Source: Chloroflexota bacterium (lineage in GTDB: Bacteria; Chloroflexota; Dehalococcoidia; Bin125). From it: 64,000 nt of DNA. Where the stretch lies: the NCBI GenBank assembly GCA_028873865.1, contig JAPPNI010000016.1, positions 81,193 to 145,192 on the forward strand. Direction: 5' to 3'. Shown piece after piece: positions 32,206 to 42,408 of this stretch (the stretch's first letter is position 1; each line of letters starts with the position of its first letter). Under the pieces are notes generated by a model. It had not been told where the DNA came from. It did no database searches and saw only the letters and a list, made by a program, of their open reading frames with translations. Made by a program: the position numbers and the translations under genes.

Positions 32206-33876
32206 CTACTCGTCCTCGTTGTCTTCGCCGTCTTCGCCGTTGGTGGGCAGTTCGTAGACGGCGGCGGCTCCGGCGTCTTCGCCTCCGGCCGCGGTGTCGG
32301 CGAGCCAGGCTCCGACGACGGCGGTGGTCTCGTAGATCTCGGTGACCCAGCCGAACTCGGCGCGCTCGCCGGCCTCGATCGCGTCGACCGGACCGAGAAC
32401 GCCGACCTCGATCCACTGATCATCGGTCAGCTCGAAGGCGTAGGCGGCTCCGCTGCGGTAGGTGCCGGACTCGGGATGCGCTCGGTGGGGGGCGCCGACC
32501 ACCATTCGATCTTCGTGGATGTCGACCGAATAGCCGAACCAGTCGCCGGGCTGCATGTCGGAGGCCTCGAGCTTGGTGTGGAAGTTCCAGAGGTTGTCGA
32601 GCTTCCAGATGTAGGTCGCGCCGGCGCTCCAGTACGGATCGTCGTGGTCGTAGGCGCCGGCGGCGAGCCAGGGTTGGTCCAGCGCGACTTGCGAACCAAG
32701 CCGGTCGAGGGCAAGACCGTCGGCGGCGACCAGCTTGCCGGCGAAGTTCCATTCGTCGCTGTAGTAATGCCAGACGTAGACGGCGCCGGCGTCCTCGGCG
32801 ATCGTGTCGTCGCCGGGCGCGCCGACGACGAGGACGTTGTCCTGCAGCTCGATGTCGCGGCCGAACATCATCCGTTCGCTCGCCTCGGCGGGCTGCAGCA
32901 CGGCCTCGGCCCGCCAGAGTCCCTTGTGCTGGCTGTAGATCGTGACCGATCCGGTTTGCATGCCTAAGAGCGGGGCTTCCCAGGCGGAGACGGCGATCCG
33001 CTCGCCGGAGATGGCCACGCTCCAGCCGAACGATGCGCCCGAGTTGGGAATCTGGGGCAGCAGCGTGCCGGTGCGGGTCCACTCGCCGTTGACCTTCTCA
33101 TAGACGTAGGCGATGCCGGAGTCGTCGATCCGGCTGCCGTCCTCCCGCAGACCGTCCTCGTAGGGCGCGCCGATCACGATGCGTCCGTCGCCGATTGCGA
33201 GCCAGCGCCCGAACCATCCGAGTGGGTCGGGGAAGGGGGGCAGCAGGTAGGCGGTCTCGACCCACTCGCCGTCGATGCGCTCGAAGATGAAGACTGCGCC
33301 CGTGTCCTCGCCCAGCTCGTCGTGGTAGGGCGCGCCGACGGCGATGACGTCGCCTTCGATCACTGCGGACCAGCCGTACTCGTCGCGCTCGGCGGGGACG
33401 CTGGGATTGAGCGGCACGCCTTCGGCCAACCACTGGCGGACGGGCGGCACGGGAGTGACGGGTTGGTCGTCCTGGGCGCCAGCGTCGTCTTCGCCGTAGG
33501 GGTCGACCGAGCCGTAGGCCTGGGCCCCTTGCTGGGATGCCTGCTGATCGCGCTGCATCGCATCGGCAGCCGATGACTGGGTCTGGTTCTCCTGCTGCCG
33601 GTCAGCCTGCGCTGCGGCCTGGCCGGCCTCCTGCTGGTCCGCTTCGGCGCCGGCTTGCGTAGCGTCGGGCTGTGCGGATGCCGCTTCCTGGTCCTGGGTT
33701 TGCTCCTGCTGTTGTTGAGCTTCGGACTGCTGATCTTGAGAGGGGTTGTCGGTACAGGCGGCAACTGCGAACAGGGGAAGCGCGATGAGCAACCATGCGG
33801 TGAGCCACCCGGGGCGTGGGGCCCCGCGCGGGGACAGCATCAGACGCAGGAACATGGAGGGAAACCTGCCAATCAT
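32206..33876 (-). CDS. FG-GAP repeat lipoprotein with a Gln-rich linker
   Basis: 556 residues. Signal peptide with lipobox (LIALPLFAVAAC) predicts a lipid-anchored surface protein. A Gln/Ala/Glu-rich low-complexity linker covers about 42-140. From about 145 to 545 there are seven or eight beta-propeller blades with repeated GWSAVIEGDVIAVGAPY-, FGWSVAISGERIAV-, FGRDIELQDNVLVVGAP- and FGYSVDIHEDRMVVGAP-like FG-GAP units. Such proteins are typically extracellular binders. The gene ends 3' to 3' directly against the SDR gene. Confidence 0.88.
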   Translation of the reverse strand: MIGRFPSMFLRLMLSPRGAPRPGWLTAWLLIALPLFAVAACTDNPSQDQQSEAQQQQEQTQDQEAASAQPDATQAGAEADQQEAGQAAAQADRQQENQTQSSAADAMQRDQQASQQGAQAYGSVDPYGEDDAGAQDDQPVTPVPPVRQWLAEGVPLNPSVPAERDEYGWSAVIEGDVIAVGAPYHDELGEDTGAVFIFERIDGEWVETAYLLPPFPDPLGWFGRWLAIGDGRIVIGAPYEDGLREDGSRIDDSGIAYVYEKVNGEWTRTGTLLPQIPNSGASFGWSVAISGERIAVSAWEAPLLGMQTGSVTIYSQHKGLWRAEAVLQPAEASERMMFGRDIELQDNVLVVGAPGDDTIAEDAGAVYVWHYYSDEWNFAGKLVAADGLALDRLGSQVALDQPWLAAGAYDHDDPYWSAGATYIWKLDNLWNFHTKLEASDMQPGDWFGYSVDIHEDRMVVGAPHRAHPESGTYRSGAAYAFELTDDQWIEVGVLGPVDAIEAGERAEFGWVTEIYETTAVVGAWLADTAAGGEDAGAAAVYELPTNGEDGEDNEDE

Positions 33877-33964
33877 CGATGTCGATGCCCGGCCGCGTCA
33901 GTGCCTGGACGACGCGGTCCACCCCGCACTACGCATCAGCCTATCGAGGAATTTGAATCCGGGG

Positions 33965-34762
33965 TTAAGGCCGATAGACGGGCTGACGCTTCTCGCGGAA
34001 GGCGGCCTGGGCCTCGGCGGCGTCGGGGCCGGACATGGTGGCTTCTTCCATGGAGAGGGAGAGCGGCAGAACGAGATTGGAGACGTGCTTGATCCACTTG
34101 TTGATCGGCACCTTGGAGGCGGAGATGGCGGCCAGGGGGCCATTGGAGAGCCGCTCGGCCAGAGCGAGCGCGGTTGGCATCAGGTCGTCGTCCTCGACGA
34201 TGTCCTGGACCAGCCCGAGCTCCTTCGCCTGCTCGGCGCGGATGTGTTCGCCGGTCATGAGGAAGTACTTGGCTCGGGAGGGTCCGACGAGCATCGGCCA
34301 GATGACGCCTCCACCGTCGCCGGCGCCGATGCCCATGTTGACGTGGGTGTCGCCGAGGACGCCGGAGCGACCGATGTAGACGACGTCGGCCATCAGGGCG
34401 ACGGTGGCGCCGAGACCGAGGGCGTAGCCATTGACGGCGCAGACCACGGGCTTCTCGCAGTCGAGCCAGTTGTCGACGATGAGGCGGGCTTCGTTCATGC
34501 GATTGAGGTAGCGGCCGCCCATGGGTTCGTCGCGGTCGGCGGAGAAGTCGCCGCCAGCGCAGAAGGCACGTCCGGCGCCGGTGAGGACGAGGACGCGGAC
34601 CTCGTGGTCGCGGTTGGCGTCGAGGGGCAGCGAGGCCAGCTCGCGGTGCATGGCGGAGTTGACGGCGTTCAGTTTTTCCGGTCGGTTCAATGTGGCGATC
34701 GTCACGCCGTCGGAGCGCTTGTCGATGTCGATGGTTGTGTAGGCGTCGGGGTTGAGGGTCAT
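33965..34762 (-). CDS. Enoyl-CoA hydratase/isomerase family protein, copy 2
   Basis: 265 residues from ATG 34762 with GGAG 6 bases upstream; a longer open frame runs to 35077 but through repeat DNA. VTIATLNRPEKLNAV, LVLTGAGRAFCAGGDFSAD, EKPVVCAVNGYALGLGATVALMADVVY, and GDTHVNMGIGAGDGG, lacking the exact catalytic Glu pair of true hydratases in the usual place, so an isomerase or other crotonase activity is possible. The gene ends with KRQPVYRP, typical of the family. A copy of the dispersed repeat lies just upstream. Confidence 0.88.
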   Translation of the reverse strand: MTLNPDAYTTIDIDKRSDGVTIATLNRPEKLNAVNSAMHRELASLPLDANRDHEVRVLVLTGAGRAFCAGGDFSADRDEPMGGRYLNRMNEARLIVDNWLDCEKPVVCAVNGYALGLGATVALMADVVYIGRSGVLGDTHVNMGIGAGDGGGVIWPMLVGPSRAKYFLMTGEHIRAEQAKELGLVQDIVEDDDLMPTALALAERLSNGPLAAISASKVPINKWIKHVSNLVLPLSLSMEEATMSGPDAAEAQAAFREKRQPVYRP

Positions 34763-35201
34763 AGGTGGCTCCAGGTGATGTTCGCTGAGGTTCAGGCTAG
34801 AGGGAGACTGCGGGCGAGGAATTTTTCGGGCGGATCTGGCGGATCTGCTGCTGTGGGCTGAGAATTGGCTCGGCTCGCATTCGGAAACCTCCAGATTTGT
34901 CCAGATAATTCCAGATTTTGTTTGATTTTTTCGGGTGGTTCCAGTGGTTGGCTGGGAAATTCGGGTTTGTTCCGGGATCGCAGGCGCGGCTGGCCGTTCG
35001 GGTGTGTTCGGTCCTGTTCGATCTGGCGCGCTGAGGGGGGGGTGGTCGGGAGTGGCGAGCAAACTGCGGACAGACATGAGACGTCGAAGCCCTTTCGACT
35101 CAACACCTATAGGAACATATGTACTCTACCGGTTTGCGGTAGTCAAGGGATGACCGCACACGATGTCTCGTGTGGCACAGCTTCGGTATCGATGGCAGGG
35201 G
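34763..35201. other. Gene-free stretch upstream of the enoyl-CoA hydratase, with a repeat copy
   Basis: About 440 bases with no supported gene. Roughly 34795-35025 is a reverse-oriented copy of the dispersed repeat found at 1.0-1.4 kb. The rest shows nothing I can name. Confidence 0.6.
34795..35025 (-). repeat. Dispersed repeat copy C with 10-bp phased CGAAC array
   Basis: On the plus strand GTTCG ends at 35000, 35010 and 35020, i.e. CGAAC on the minus strand at exact 10-base intervals. Towards the hydratase gene follow AATCTGGAGGTTTCC (compare copy A AATACTGGGTTTCC) and CCGAAAAATTCCTCGCCC, matching the end block of copy A. It is oriented like the gene it precedes and ends about 60 bases before its start, as in copy B. 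Confidence 0.65.
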
Positions 35202-35918
35202 CTAGCAGTCGAGCTGGGCGGCGAGGTTGTGGAAGTCGGTGGCGACGATGTCGAAGGAGGGGTCGGGGGTGAGGTCGACGGGGAAGTTGGGGCCGGCTTC
35301 GTCGGGCCGGGGGACGAAGGCGGTTCTCATGCCGGTGCTTGCGGCGGCGAGCAGGTCGGCCTGGTGGGCAGCGACCATCATCACTTCGCGGGAGTCGCAG
35401 CCCAGGAGCTCGGCGGCGCGCTGGTAGCACTGGGGCTCGGGCTTGAAGGCTCCGGTGATCTGGGCGGAGAGGACGCAGTCCCAGGGGAGGCCGCCGAATT
35501 TGGCCATGTTGACGAGCAGGTCGACGTTGCCGTTGGAGAGCGTGGAGACGAGGAAGCGGGAGCGCAGGCGCTGGAGTCCGCCGGGCGAGTCGATCCAGGG
35601 GTGGAGCCGGTGCCAGGCGCGGTTCAACTCGTCGACTTCCGCTTCGTCGGCCTCGATGCCCAGCTCCTCCAGCAGGATCTTCAACATCCGTAGATGCAGT
35701 TGATCGGCGGTCTGGAAGGGCAGTTCGCCGTCGCGGACGAGTCTCATGCCGCCGGCGTAGCCTTCGCGGCGCCAGCGGTCGGTGAACATGCCGGGGTCGG
35801 CCTCGACGCCGTGGCGGTTGAGGAAGGCGGCGACCTCGGCGGAGACGGAGGAACGCCAGTCGACGACGGTGCCGAAGACGTCGAAGGTGAGGGCCTTGAC
35901 TCCGCTGAGGTCGGGCAC
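35202..35918 (-). CDS. Haloacid dehalogenase, type II (L-2-haloacid dehalogenase-like)
   Basis: 238 residues. The nucleophile is in ALTFDVFGTVVDWRSS (Asp13), with LVSTLSNGNVDLLVNMAKF, TGAFKPEPQCYQRAAELLG and VMMVAAHQADLLAAAS, the hallmarks of the type II haloacid dehalogenase group. Such enzymes hydrolyse 2-haloacids to hydroxy acids. Its 5' end is 8 bases from the ABC ATPase end on the same strand, so it may be read from the amino-acid transporter operon, though the roles differ. Confidence 0.87.
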   Translation of the reverse strand: MPDLSGVKALTFDVFGTVVDWRSSVSAEVAAFLNRHGVEADPGMFTDRWRREGYAGGMRLVRDGELPFQTADQLHLRMLKILLEELGIEADEAEVDELNRAWHRLHPWIDSPGGLQRLRSRFLVSTLSNGNVDLLVNMAKFGGLPWDCVLSAQITGAFKPEPQCYQRAAELLGCDSREVMMVAAHQADLLAAASTGMRTAFVPRPDEAGPNFPVDLTPDPSFDIVATDFHNLAAQLDC

Positions 35919-35925
35919 GGCGCGC

Positions 35926-36777
<852 letters not shown>

Positions 36778-36809
36778 CTCAAGCTCCTCTCGCCGCCTCT
36801 GGTTGGAGG

Positions 36810-38096
36810 CTAACGTTCACCGACTCCCTGCGCGCGTTCGACTCGCTGGGAGATTCTGGACATCGCGAAGGCGACGATCCAGAAGATGACGGCGACGAAT
36901 ACGTAGGCTTCGATCCGGTCGGGGGTGAACTCGAACTGGGCGATGGCGGAGTCGGCGTTGCCCTTGAGCTCTCGCAGGGGCAGGATGACGGTCACCAGGG
37001 TGGTGTCTTTCCAGATCGAAATGGCCTGACCGACCATGGGCGGGATGGAGATGCGGAGCGCCTGGGGCATGACGATCAGGCGGGTGCTCTGAGTCGGGGT
37101 GAGGCCGACGGCCTGGGCGGCCTCGAACTGTCCGCGCGGGAGGGCCTGGAGCGCGCCGCGAATGTACTCGGCCATGTAGGCGCCGGTGAAGACGGCCATG
37201 ACGACCATGGCGCGGATGATTAGATCGCCGCCGATGACGTCGTCGAGGATGAAGAGAGCGACGAAGAGCCAGCCGAGGAGGGGCGCGCCGCGGACGATCT
37301 CGATGTAGGCCGTGCAGGTCAGGGAAATGGAGCGCATACGAGACGCTCGGCCGAGGGCCAGCGGGATGCCCAGCAGGACGCCACCGACGATTCCGACGGG
37401 AGCCAGAATCAGGTTCAAGACGAACCCGTCGATGTGGCGCGGTCCCACCTCGCCGCCGACGAGGAGAATGACCAGGACGATGGGCAGCGAGATCGCCAGC
37501 AGACCGCCGACGATGCGCTGTTGCAGGGTGCGCAGGGTGGATGTTTCTCGCGGCATCCAGACCGTCGCCGCGTAGCCCAGGTACATGCAACCGATGGCGA
37601 TGAGGAAGTAGACCGTGGACCAGATCGCCGCGCCGCCGTGGGCCATCAGGAAGATCACGAATCCGCCGACGACCAGGACGAAGAGGTGGTCGCGTCGGCC
37701 GAATGAGGACCAGGTGCCGTAGGCCGCGCCGATGAGGGCGAAGACCACGGCGATGCTGACCCAGAGCCGCCATGCCTCTTCGTGGGGGAAGCCGCCGGCG
37801 AAGAGCAGCCAGCGGTTGTGGGTGATGACCTCCCAGTTCGCGCCGAAGAAGACGAACACGATCACGCCGACGAGGATCGCGCCCATGATGGCACCGGCAA
37901 CGAGGGTCAACAGGGTGCCGGCGGTCGAGGGGAAGAGGTTCTTGCGCACCCATTCGCGGACGCGAACGGAGCGGGGACGGCGCGCGCGCTGTCGATGGGG
38001 CGGCAGCACGATCCTGCGCTGGCCTGCGCCGGGGGCGGGCGGCAAGGGACGCTGGTCGGGGCGCGGGATTGGCGGTTGTTCAGACATGTCGGGCAC
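36810..38096 (-). CDS. aapM: Amino-acid ABC transporter permease (AapM/YhdY-like)
   Basis: 428 residues, much longer than a minimal permease, as in Aap/Bzt systems. Basic cytoplasmic N-terminus, about 8 spans, and the EAA-type loop [44 protein letters not shown]. The next gene ends 3 bases away; together with AapQ, AapP and AapJ this is a general or branched polar amino-acid uptake system. Confidence 0.92.
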   Translation of the reverse strand: MPDMSEQPPIPRPDQRPLPPAPGAGQRRIVLPPHRQRARRPRSVRVREWVRKNLFPSTAGTLLTLVAGAIMGAILVGVIVFVFFGANWEVITHNRWLLFAGGFPHEEAWRLWVSIAVVFALIGAAYGTWSSFGRRDHLFVLVVGGFVIFLMAHGGAAIWSTVYFLIAIGCMYLGYAATVWMPRETSTLRTLQQRIVGGLLAISLPIVLVILLVGGEVGPRHIDGFVLNLILAPVGIVGGVLLGIPLALGRASRMRSISLTCTAYIEIVRGAPLLGWLFVALFILDDVIGGDLIIRAMVVMAVFTGAYMAEYIRGALQALPRGQFEAAQAVGLTPTQSTRLIVMPQALRISIPPMVGQAISIWKDTTLVTVILPLRELKGNADSAIAQFEFTPDRIEAYVFVAVIFWIVAFAMSRISQRVERAQGVGER

Positions 38097-38099
38097 CGC

Positions 38100-39368
38100 T
38101 CAAACGCCGACCCGCGTGACGCGGGAGTTGATGAAGTTCATGAGGGCGGATATGACCAGCGAAATCAGCATGTAGGTGACGATGATGACGAAGAACATCT
38201 CCAGCGCGTGGCCGGCCTTGTTCTGGATGATCCCGGCGACGCGGAACAGATCGTCATACAAGACGGCGTAGGCCAGGGAGGAGTTCTTGTTGACGTTGAG
38301 GTACTGGTTGGTGATCGAGGGGATCATCTGGCGCAGGGCCTGGGGCAGGATGACGAGGGTGAGGCGCTGGTAACCGGAGAGCCCGATCGCGTTGGCGGCT
38401 TCCGTCTGTCCCGTGGGGAGCGCCTGGATGCTGCCTCGCACGATCTCGGCGTTGAACGCGCCCGTGTAGAGCGTGAGACCAATGGTCAGCGCTGCGAACT
38501 CCGGCCGGATGACCATGCCTTCCAGATAGCGTGTGCCCTCGACGTACGGGCGGTCGATGCTGACCGGCAGTCCCAGCACGATGAAGGTGACGAGCGCGCC
38601 GACGGCGAAGATGCCGAAGGCCCAGCGGTTGGCGAACTGCGGTTGGCCGGTTTCCCGCTCGCGGTTCTGGCGGGTTCGGCGGACGGTCATGGCGACTGCG
38701 CCGATCGCGATCAGGAGGGCCACCCAGACTCCAACGAACCAGTCGGGGAGCCCCCACAGGCCGTCATTGGGTACCGGCCAGGGGATGGCGAGTCCGCGAT
38801 TGGAGATGAAGGCGAAGTCGCCGATGATGACGACCTCCTGGATGATCGGCGCGCCGACGAGGAAGATGGCGTAGACCAAGACGACCTGCACGAGCAGTGG
38901 CGTGTTGCGGAAGATCTCGACGTAGAGCATGGCCAGTCGGGCGACGAGCCAGTTGGAGGACAACCTGGCGACGCCGACCGCGACACCCACGAGGGTGGAG
39001 AGCAAGATGGCGACGAACACGACTCGCAGGGACGACCAGACGCCGACGAGATACATCTCGATCCGTGAACTGGTGACGCCGTCAACGTCGGTGAGCCACT
39101 GATTGCCGACCTTGAAGGCGGCCGGATCGTCGAGGAAACCGAAGCCGAATTCACGCAAATTCAGGGCGTCGTAGACGTACCAAAACAGGAGTGCGGTGGC
39201 GGCGATGTACAAGCCCTGCTGCAGCAGGCGGCGGAATCCGCGTCGATAGAACAACGGAACGCTGTGGGTCGGCGTGGGGCCGTCACCAGGGGACGGGGAC
39301 GAGACGGGCGCTTGTGCTGACATCCGGTTGCGGTCGAGTTTCTCACCGTCCTGCGCGAGGTTGGACAC
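38100..39368 (-). CDS. aapQ: Amino-acid ABC transporter permease (AapQ-like)
   Basis: 422 residues. Several spans, a large periplasmic loop, and the binding-protein-dependent loop ANAIGLSGYQRLTLVILPQALRQMIPSITNQYLNVNKNSSLAYAVLYDDLF. RGSIQALPTGQTEAANAIGLS is the EAA motif. It lies between the hairpin at 39433-39461 and aapM. Confidence 0.92.
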   Translation of the reverse strand: MSNLAQDGEKLDRNRMSAQAPVSSPSPGDGPTPTHSVPLFYRRGFRRLLQQGLYIAATALLFWYVYDALNLREFGFGFLDDPAAFKVGNQWLTDVDGVTSSRIEMYLVGVWSSLRVVFVAILLSTLVGVAVGVARLSSNWLVARLAMLYVEIFRNTPLLVQVVLVYAIFLVGAPIIQEVVIIGDFAFISNRGLAIPWPVPNDGLWGLPDWFVGVWVALLIAIGAVAMTVRRTRQNRERETGQPQFANRWAFGIFAVGALVTFIVLGLPVSIDRPYVEGTRYLEGMVIRPEFAALTIGLTLYTGAFNAEIVRGSIQALPTGQTEAANAIGLSGYQRLTLVILPQALRQMIPSITNQYLNVNKNSSLAYAVLYDDLFRVAGIIQNKAGHALEMFFVIIVTYMLISLVISALMNFINSRVTRVGV

Positions 39369-39432
39369 AGGTTAGCCGAGCAGGTGCTCAGACAGGACGC
39401 GAAGGCCGCGCGAGTTTGCGGAGGGGGACAGC

Positions 39433-39461
39433 AAAGGGGCCGCCCGGCGGGCGGCCCCTTT
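39433..39461 (-). terminator. 13-bp hairpin between binding-protein gene and permeases
   Basis: AAAGGGGCCGCCC and its complement around a GGC loop, directly after the end of the substrate-binding-protein gene and before the permease gene. Hairpins here often stop part of the transcripts or stabilise the binding-protein mRNA so it exceeds the permease level. Confidence 0.75.
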
Positions 39462-39484
39462 GGTCAGGTCCGAGTGTTCTCGGT

Positions 39485-40684
39485 CTAGCGGTAGGGCAGC
39501 GCGTAGAGGATGCCACCCTCGCCGGGGCCACAATCGACTGCCTCGCTGGGCAGCGGTCGCGCCAGTGCGTTCAGGGTGCAGTCACGCTCGATCGCGGAGC
39601 CGATTTCTCGGTCGTAGATCTCGCCGTAGTTGCCTACCGCGGCGATGGCGCGCTGGATGAACTGGGCGTCGACCACGTCGAAGCCGAGGGTGGCAACGTC
39701 ACCGTCGCCGAAGGGAACACCGAGCAGTCGGGCGACTTCGGTGTTCGGCGGGTCGGCGGCCATAGCGGCCACGTTGGCCTGGGTGATGCCGATTTCCTCA
39801 GCGCGGATCAGACCGTGAACGACCCAGTTGACGACGTCTTTCCAGTCGCTGTCATAGTCGCGCACGCCAGGGGCCAGCGGCTCCTTGGAGATGATCTGCG
39901 GGAGGATCTTGTAGTCGTCGGCGTCGTCGCGGACGACGATGCGCGAAGCGAGGTCGGAGGCGTCAGCGGTCAGCACGTCGCAGCGGCCCTCGAAGAAGGC
40001 GGCGGCCACGTCCTGGCTCAGACCACCGGTCGGCTCGTAGTCGAGACCGATGTCAGTGAAGTGGTCGGCCACATTCTGCTCGGTGGTCGTACCGGTCTGG
40101 ACACAGATTGCGGCGTTGGCCATGTCGCTGGTCGAGTTGATACCGGAGTCCTTGCGGACCGCGAAGCCCTGGCCCGTGTAGAAGGTGGTCTGGGCGAAGT
40201 CGACGTCGAGTTCCATGTCACGCGAGCTGGTGATCGTCGTGGTGCGGATCAGGATGTCGATCTGGCCGTCGGCCAGCAGCTCGAATCGGGTGGAGGCGTC
40301 GGAGGCGTCGACGTATTCGACGGCGTCGGCATCCTTGAGCACGGCGGCCGCGATGGCCTTGCAGAACTCGATGTCGAAGCCGGTCACGGTGCCCTGATCG
40401 TCTCGGAATCCGAAGAGCGGCTGCGTCTGCTTGACGCCGCACTTGAGGGTGCCGCGGTCCTGGACGAGCTGGGTCGTGTTGCCACGCGGCTCGCCGGAGA
40501 CCTGAGCCTCGGGCTGCGCGCGCTGCTGTTGCTGCTCGACCTGCTGCTGTTGCTCAGTCGCCTGCGCCTGCTGTTGTTCTTCGTCCGATGTACAGGCGCC
40601 AATCACAGCGCCGGCGACCAGTGCCGCACCTGCAAACAGCATGGCGCTAACAAGTCGCCGCCCTTTCAAACTTGGCAGTCTCAT
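39485..40684 (-). CDS. aapJ: Amino-acid ABC transporter substrate-binding lipoprotein (AapJ-like)
   Basis: 399 residues from ATG 40684, with AGGG 6 bases upstream. Lipobox VIGAC near residue 31, followed by a Gln/Glu-rich linker to about 65, then the PAAT binding fold: TLKCGVKQTQPLFGF, GTVTGFDIEFCKAIAAAVL, and ending VGNYGEIYDREIGSA. AapJ/BztA/YhdW-like proteins bind glutamate, aspartate or general L-amino acids. The longer frame to 40741 lacks a better start. Confidence 0.92.
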   Translation of the reverse strand: MRLPSLKGRRLVSAMLFAGAALVAGAVIGACTSDEEQQQAQATEQQQQVEQQQQRAQPEAQVSGEPRGNTTQLVQDRGTLKCGVKQTQPLFGFRDDQGTVTGFDIEFCKAIAAAVLKDADAVEYVDASDASTRFELLADGQIDILIRTTTITSSRDMELDVDFAQTTFYTGQGFAVRKDSGINSTSDMANAAICVQTGTTTEQNVADHFTDIGLDYEPTGGLSQDVAAAFFEGRCDVLTADASDLASRIVVRDDADDYKILPQIISKEPLAPGVRDYDSDWKDVVNWVVHGLIRAEEIGITQANVAAMAADPPNTEVARLLGVPFGDGDVATLGFDVVDAQFIQRAIAAVGNYGEIYDREIGSAIERDCTLNALARPLPSEAVDCGPGEGGILYALPYR

Positions 40685-40800
40685 AGCAAACCCTGTCCTT
40701 TCATGCCTTCCGATTGCTCGCCCGAAGGCCGTTCCGCTCATGGCGGATTATACACATCCTGAGACGAAGCATCGTGCGCCGGGAGGCGCGCCGATCCTTC

Positions 40801-42024
40801 CTACAAGCGTTTCGAGTCGGGAACCTCGAAGCTGAACAGCCTGGCGGCGTTGAGGCCCAGAATCTTAGCCCGTTCCTCGTCCGTCAGGTCGCCCATGGTG
40901 CGCTCGATGGCTGCGGCCGAGTGCGGCCATGAGCCCTCGTGGTGCGGGTAGTCGTTGGCCCAGAGGAGGTTGTCGACCAGGTCGTACTTGCGCGCGAGGT
41001 CGATGCCGGGGCCGTCGTCCTGGAAGGAACCGAAGCAGTGGGCGCGGTAGTAGTCCGAGGGCAGGCCCTCGAGCTTGGGGAAGGCCCACATGTGGTGCTT
41101 GTGGTAGGCCTCGTCCATTGCGGTCAGGGCCCACGGGATCCAGCCGATTCCGGCCTCAATGGTTCCCGCTCGCAAACCCGGGAAGCGCTGGAACACGCCC
41201 GAGGCGCACATGTTGATGATCGGTTCCATGGTCATCGCGAGCGAGTGGAACACGTAGTTGGTGACGGCGCCGCCGTTGCCGCGGGCTCCGCGCGGGTCGC
41301 GGCCGGTGGAGACGTGGAACGTGATCGGCAGACCGGTCTCCTCGACCGCGGCCCAGAGCGGGTCGAACTCGGGCAGGTTGTAGTTGCGGGAGTCTTCGCC
41401 CGTCGGTCCCCAGACCGGCTTGGCGGGGAAGGAGAAGCCGCGGAAACCGCGCTCGGCCGAGCGCTGAATCTCGGCGATGGCGCCGGGGATGTCGCCGGTG
41501 GCGACGCAGGCCAGCGGGGATGAGCGGTCGTAGGTGTCGCCGAAGGTCTCCCAGGCCCAGTCGTTCCAGGCGCTGCACATCGCGTTGGCGAAGACCGGGT
41601 CGGAGGTCGCCCACATCGAGAGTCCCTTGTTGGGGAAGATGATCTCGGCATCGACGCCGTCGATGTCCATGTCGCGGACACGCTCTTCGGGGAAGGCGTT
41701 GCCGTGCTTGTCGCGGACGAGGTCTTCGCCGGCCAGCTTGAGGTCGCGGATCTTGGTCGGGCGATGGCCCTCAGTCACCTGCCAGCGGACGCCGTCTTCG
41801 TCGACTTCGATGCGAGGCAGCCGGTGGCGGAATCTCTCCTCGACACGACGCTCCCAGAGGTCGACCGGTTCGTGCACATGGCAGTCGGCGGAGACCATGA
41901 AGTACTTGTTGGGGTCGTCCGGCCGCGCCGTGCGGGTCCAGCCCTCGACACCGGGCGTCAGGGTGCGGTGCTCGGGAATCTCGTATCCAACCGGGTCGGT
42001 CGAAGATCGTTCAGCAGTAACCAT
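40801..42024 (-). CDS. Amidohydrolase-family (metal-dependent hydrolase/decarboxylase-like) protein
   Basis: 407 residues of the amidohydrolase 2 TIM barrel. SADCHVHEPVDLWERR gives the DxHxH-like first metal ligands, MDIDGVDAEIIFPNKGLSMW follows, then PITFHVSTGRDPRGARG, SGVFQRFPGLRAGTIEAG and LLWANDYPHHEGSWPHS, the Asp at the end of strand 8. Such proteins include decarboxylases of aromatic acids and hydrolases. Start ATG 42024 has AAGGA 7 bases upstream. Substrate unknown; the neighbours suggest organic-acid catabolism. Confidence 0.9.
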   Translation of the reverse strand: MVTAERSSTDPVGYEIPEHRTLTPGVEGWTRTARPDDPNKYFMVSADCHVHEPVDLWERRVEERFRHRLPRIEVDEDGVRWQVTEGHRPTKIRDLKLAGEDLVRDKHGNAFPEERVRDMDIDGVDAEIIFPNKGLSMWATSDPVFANAMCSAWNDWAWETFGDTYDRSSPLACVATGDIPGAIAEIQRSAERGFRGFSFPAKPVWGPTGEDSRNYNLPEFDPLWAAVEETGLPITFHVSTGRDPRGARGNGGAVTNYVFHSLAMTMEPIINMCASGVFQRFPGLRAGTIEAGIGWIPWALTAMDEAYHKHHMWAFPKLEGLPSDYYRAHCFGSFQDDGPGIDLARKYDLVDNLLWANDYPHHEGSWPHSAAAIERTMGDLTDEERAKILGLNAARLFSFEVPDSKRL

Positions 42025-42093
42025 GGACACATCCTTCCGAGGCAGACAGAAGCCTGCCGTCACTCGATCGTTAGGGAGAGTCTACCGGAGTGA

Positions 42094-42405
42094 TCAGAGC
42101 TGCGACAGGTCGAGACGTGAGTGGGGACCGGGATGGTCGTAGTCGAGTCTGATCGTCTCGATCAGGCCGTTGTCGGGCAGCGGGAGGTCGATGTACTCGG
42201 GGTCCAGACCTTCGGAGGGCCAGAAGCGGAGGCGGACGCCGACGGCGTCGTCGGGCGGCTCATGCGTGGTCTCCGCCGCGCCTCGGCCGGAGTGGAACCA
42301 GTCCCCTTCGGTCGCGCCGTCGCCGACGAGCCAGGAGCCGAACCAGGGCATCGGCTGACCGAAGTCGGAGGTCTGTTCGTGCCAAACGATCTTCAGGGAG
42401 GTCAT
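42094..42405 (-). CDS. Hypothetical protein
   Basis: 103 residues with no family I recognise. It has a conserved-looking WHEQTSDFGQPMPWFGSWL start, an aromatic-rich middle (FWPSEGLDPEYIDLPLPD) and IRLDYDHPGPHSRL near the end. Cytosolic, no signal peptide. It lies 3 bases from the enoyl-CoA hydratase gene in the same direction, so the two form a likely operon with the amidohydrolase gene downstream. Confidence 0.6.
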   Translation of the reverse strand: MTSLKIVWHEQTSDFGQPMPWFGSWLVGDGATEGDWFHSGRGAAETTHEPPDDAVGVRLRFWPSEGLDPEYIDLPLPDNGLIETIRLDYDHPGPHSRLDLSQL

Positions 42406-42408
42406 GGG

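Noticed and set aside
40770..40790. Terminator after the amidohydrolase gene (GCGCC/GGCGC stem)
   Set aside because: Only a 5-base stem without a U-run; too weak to annotate.
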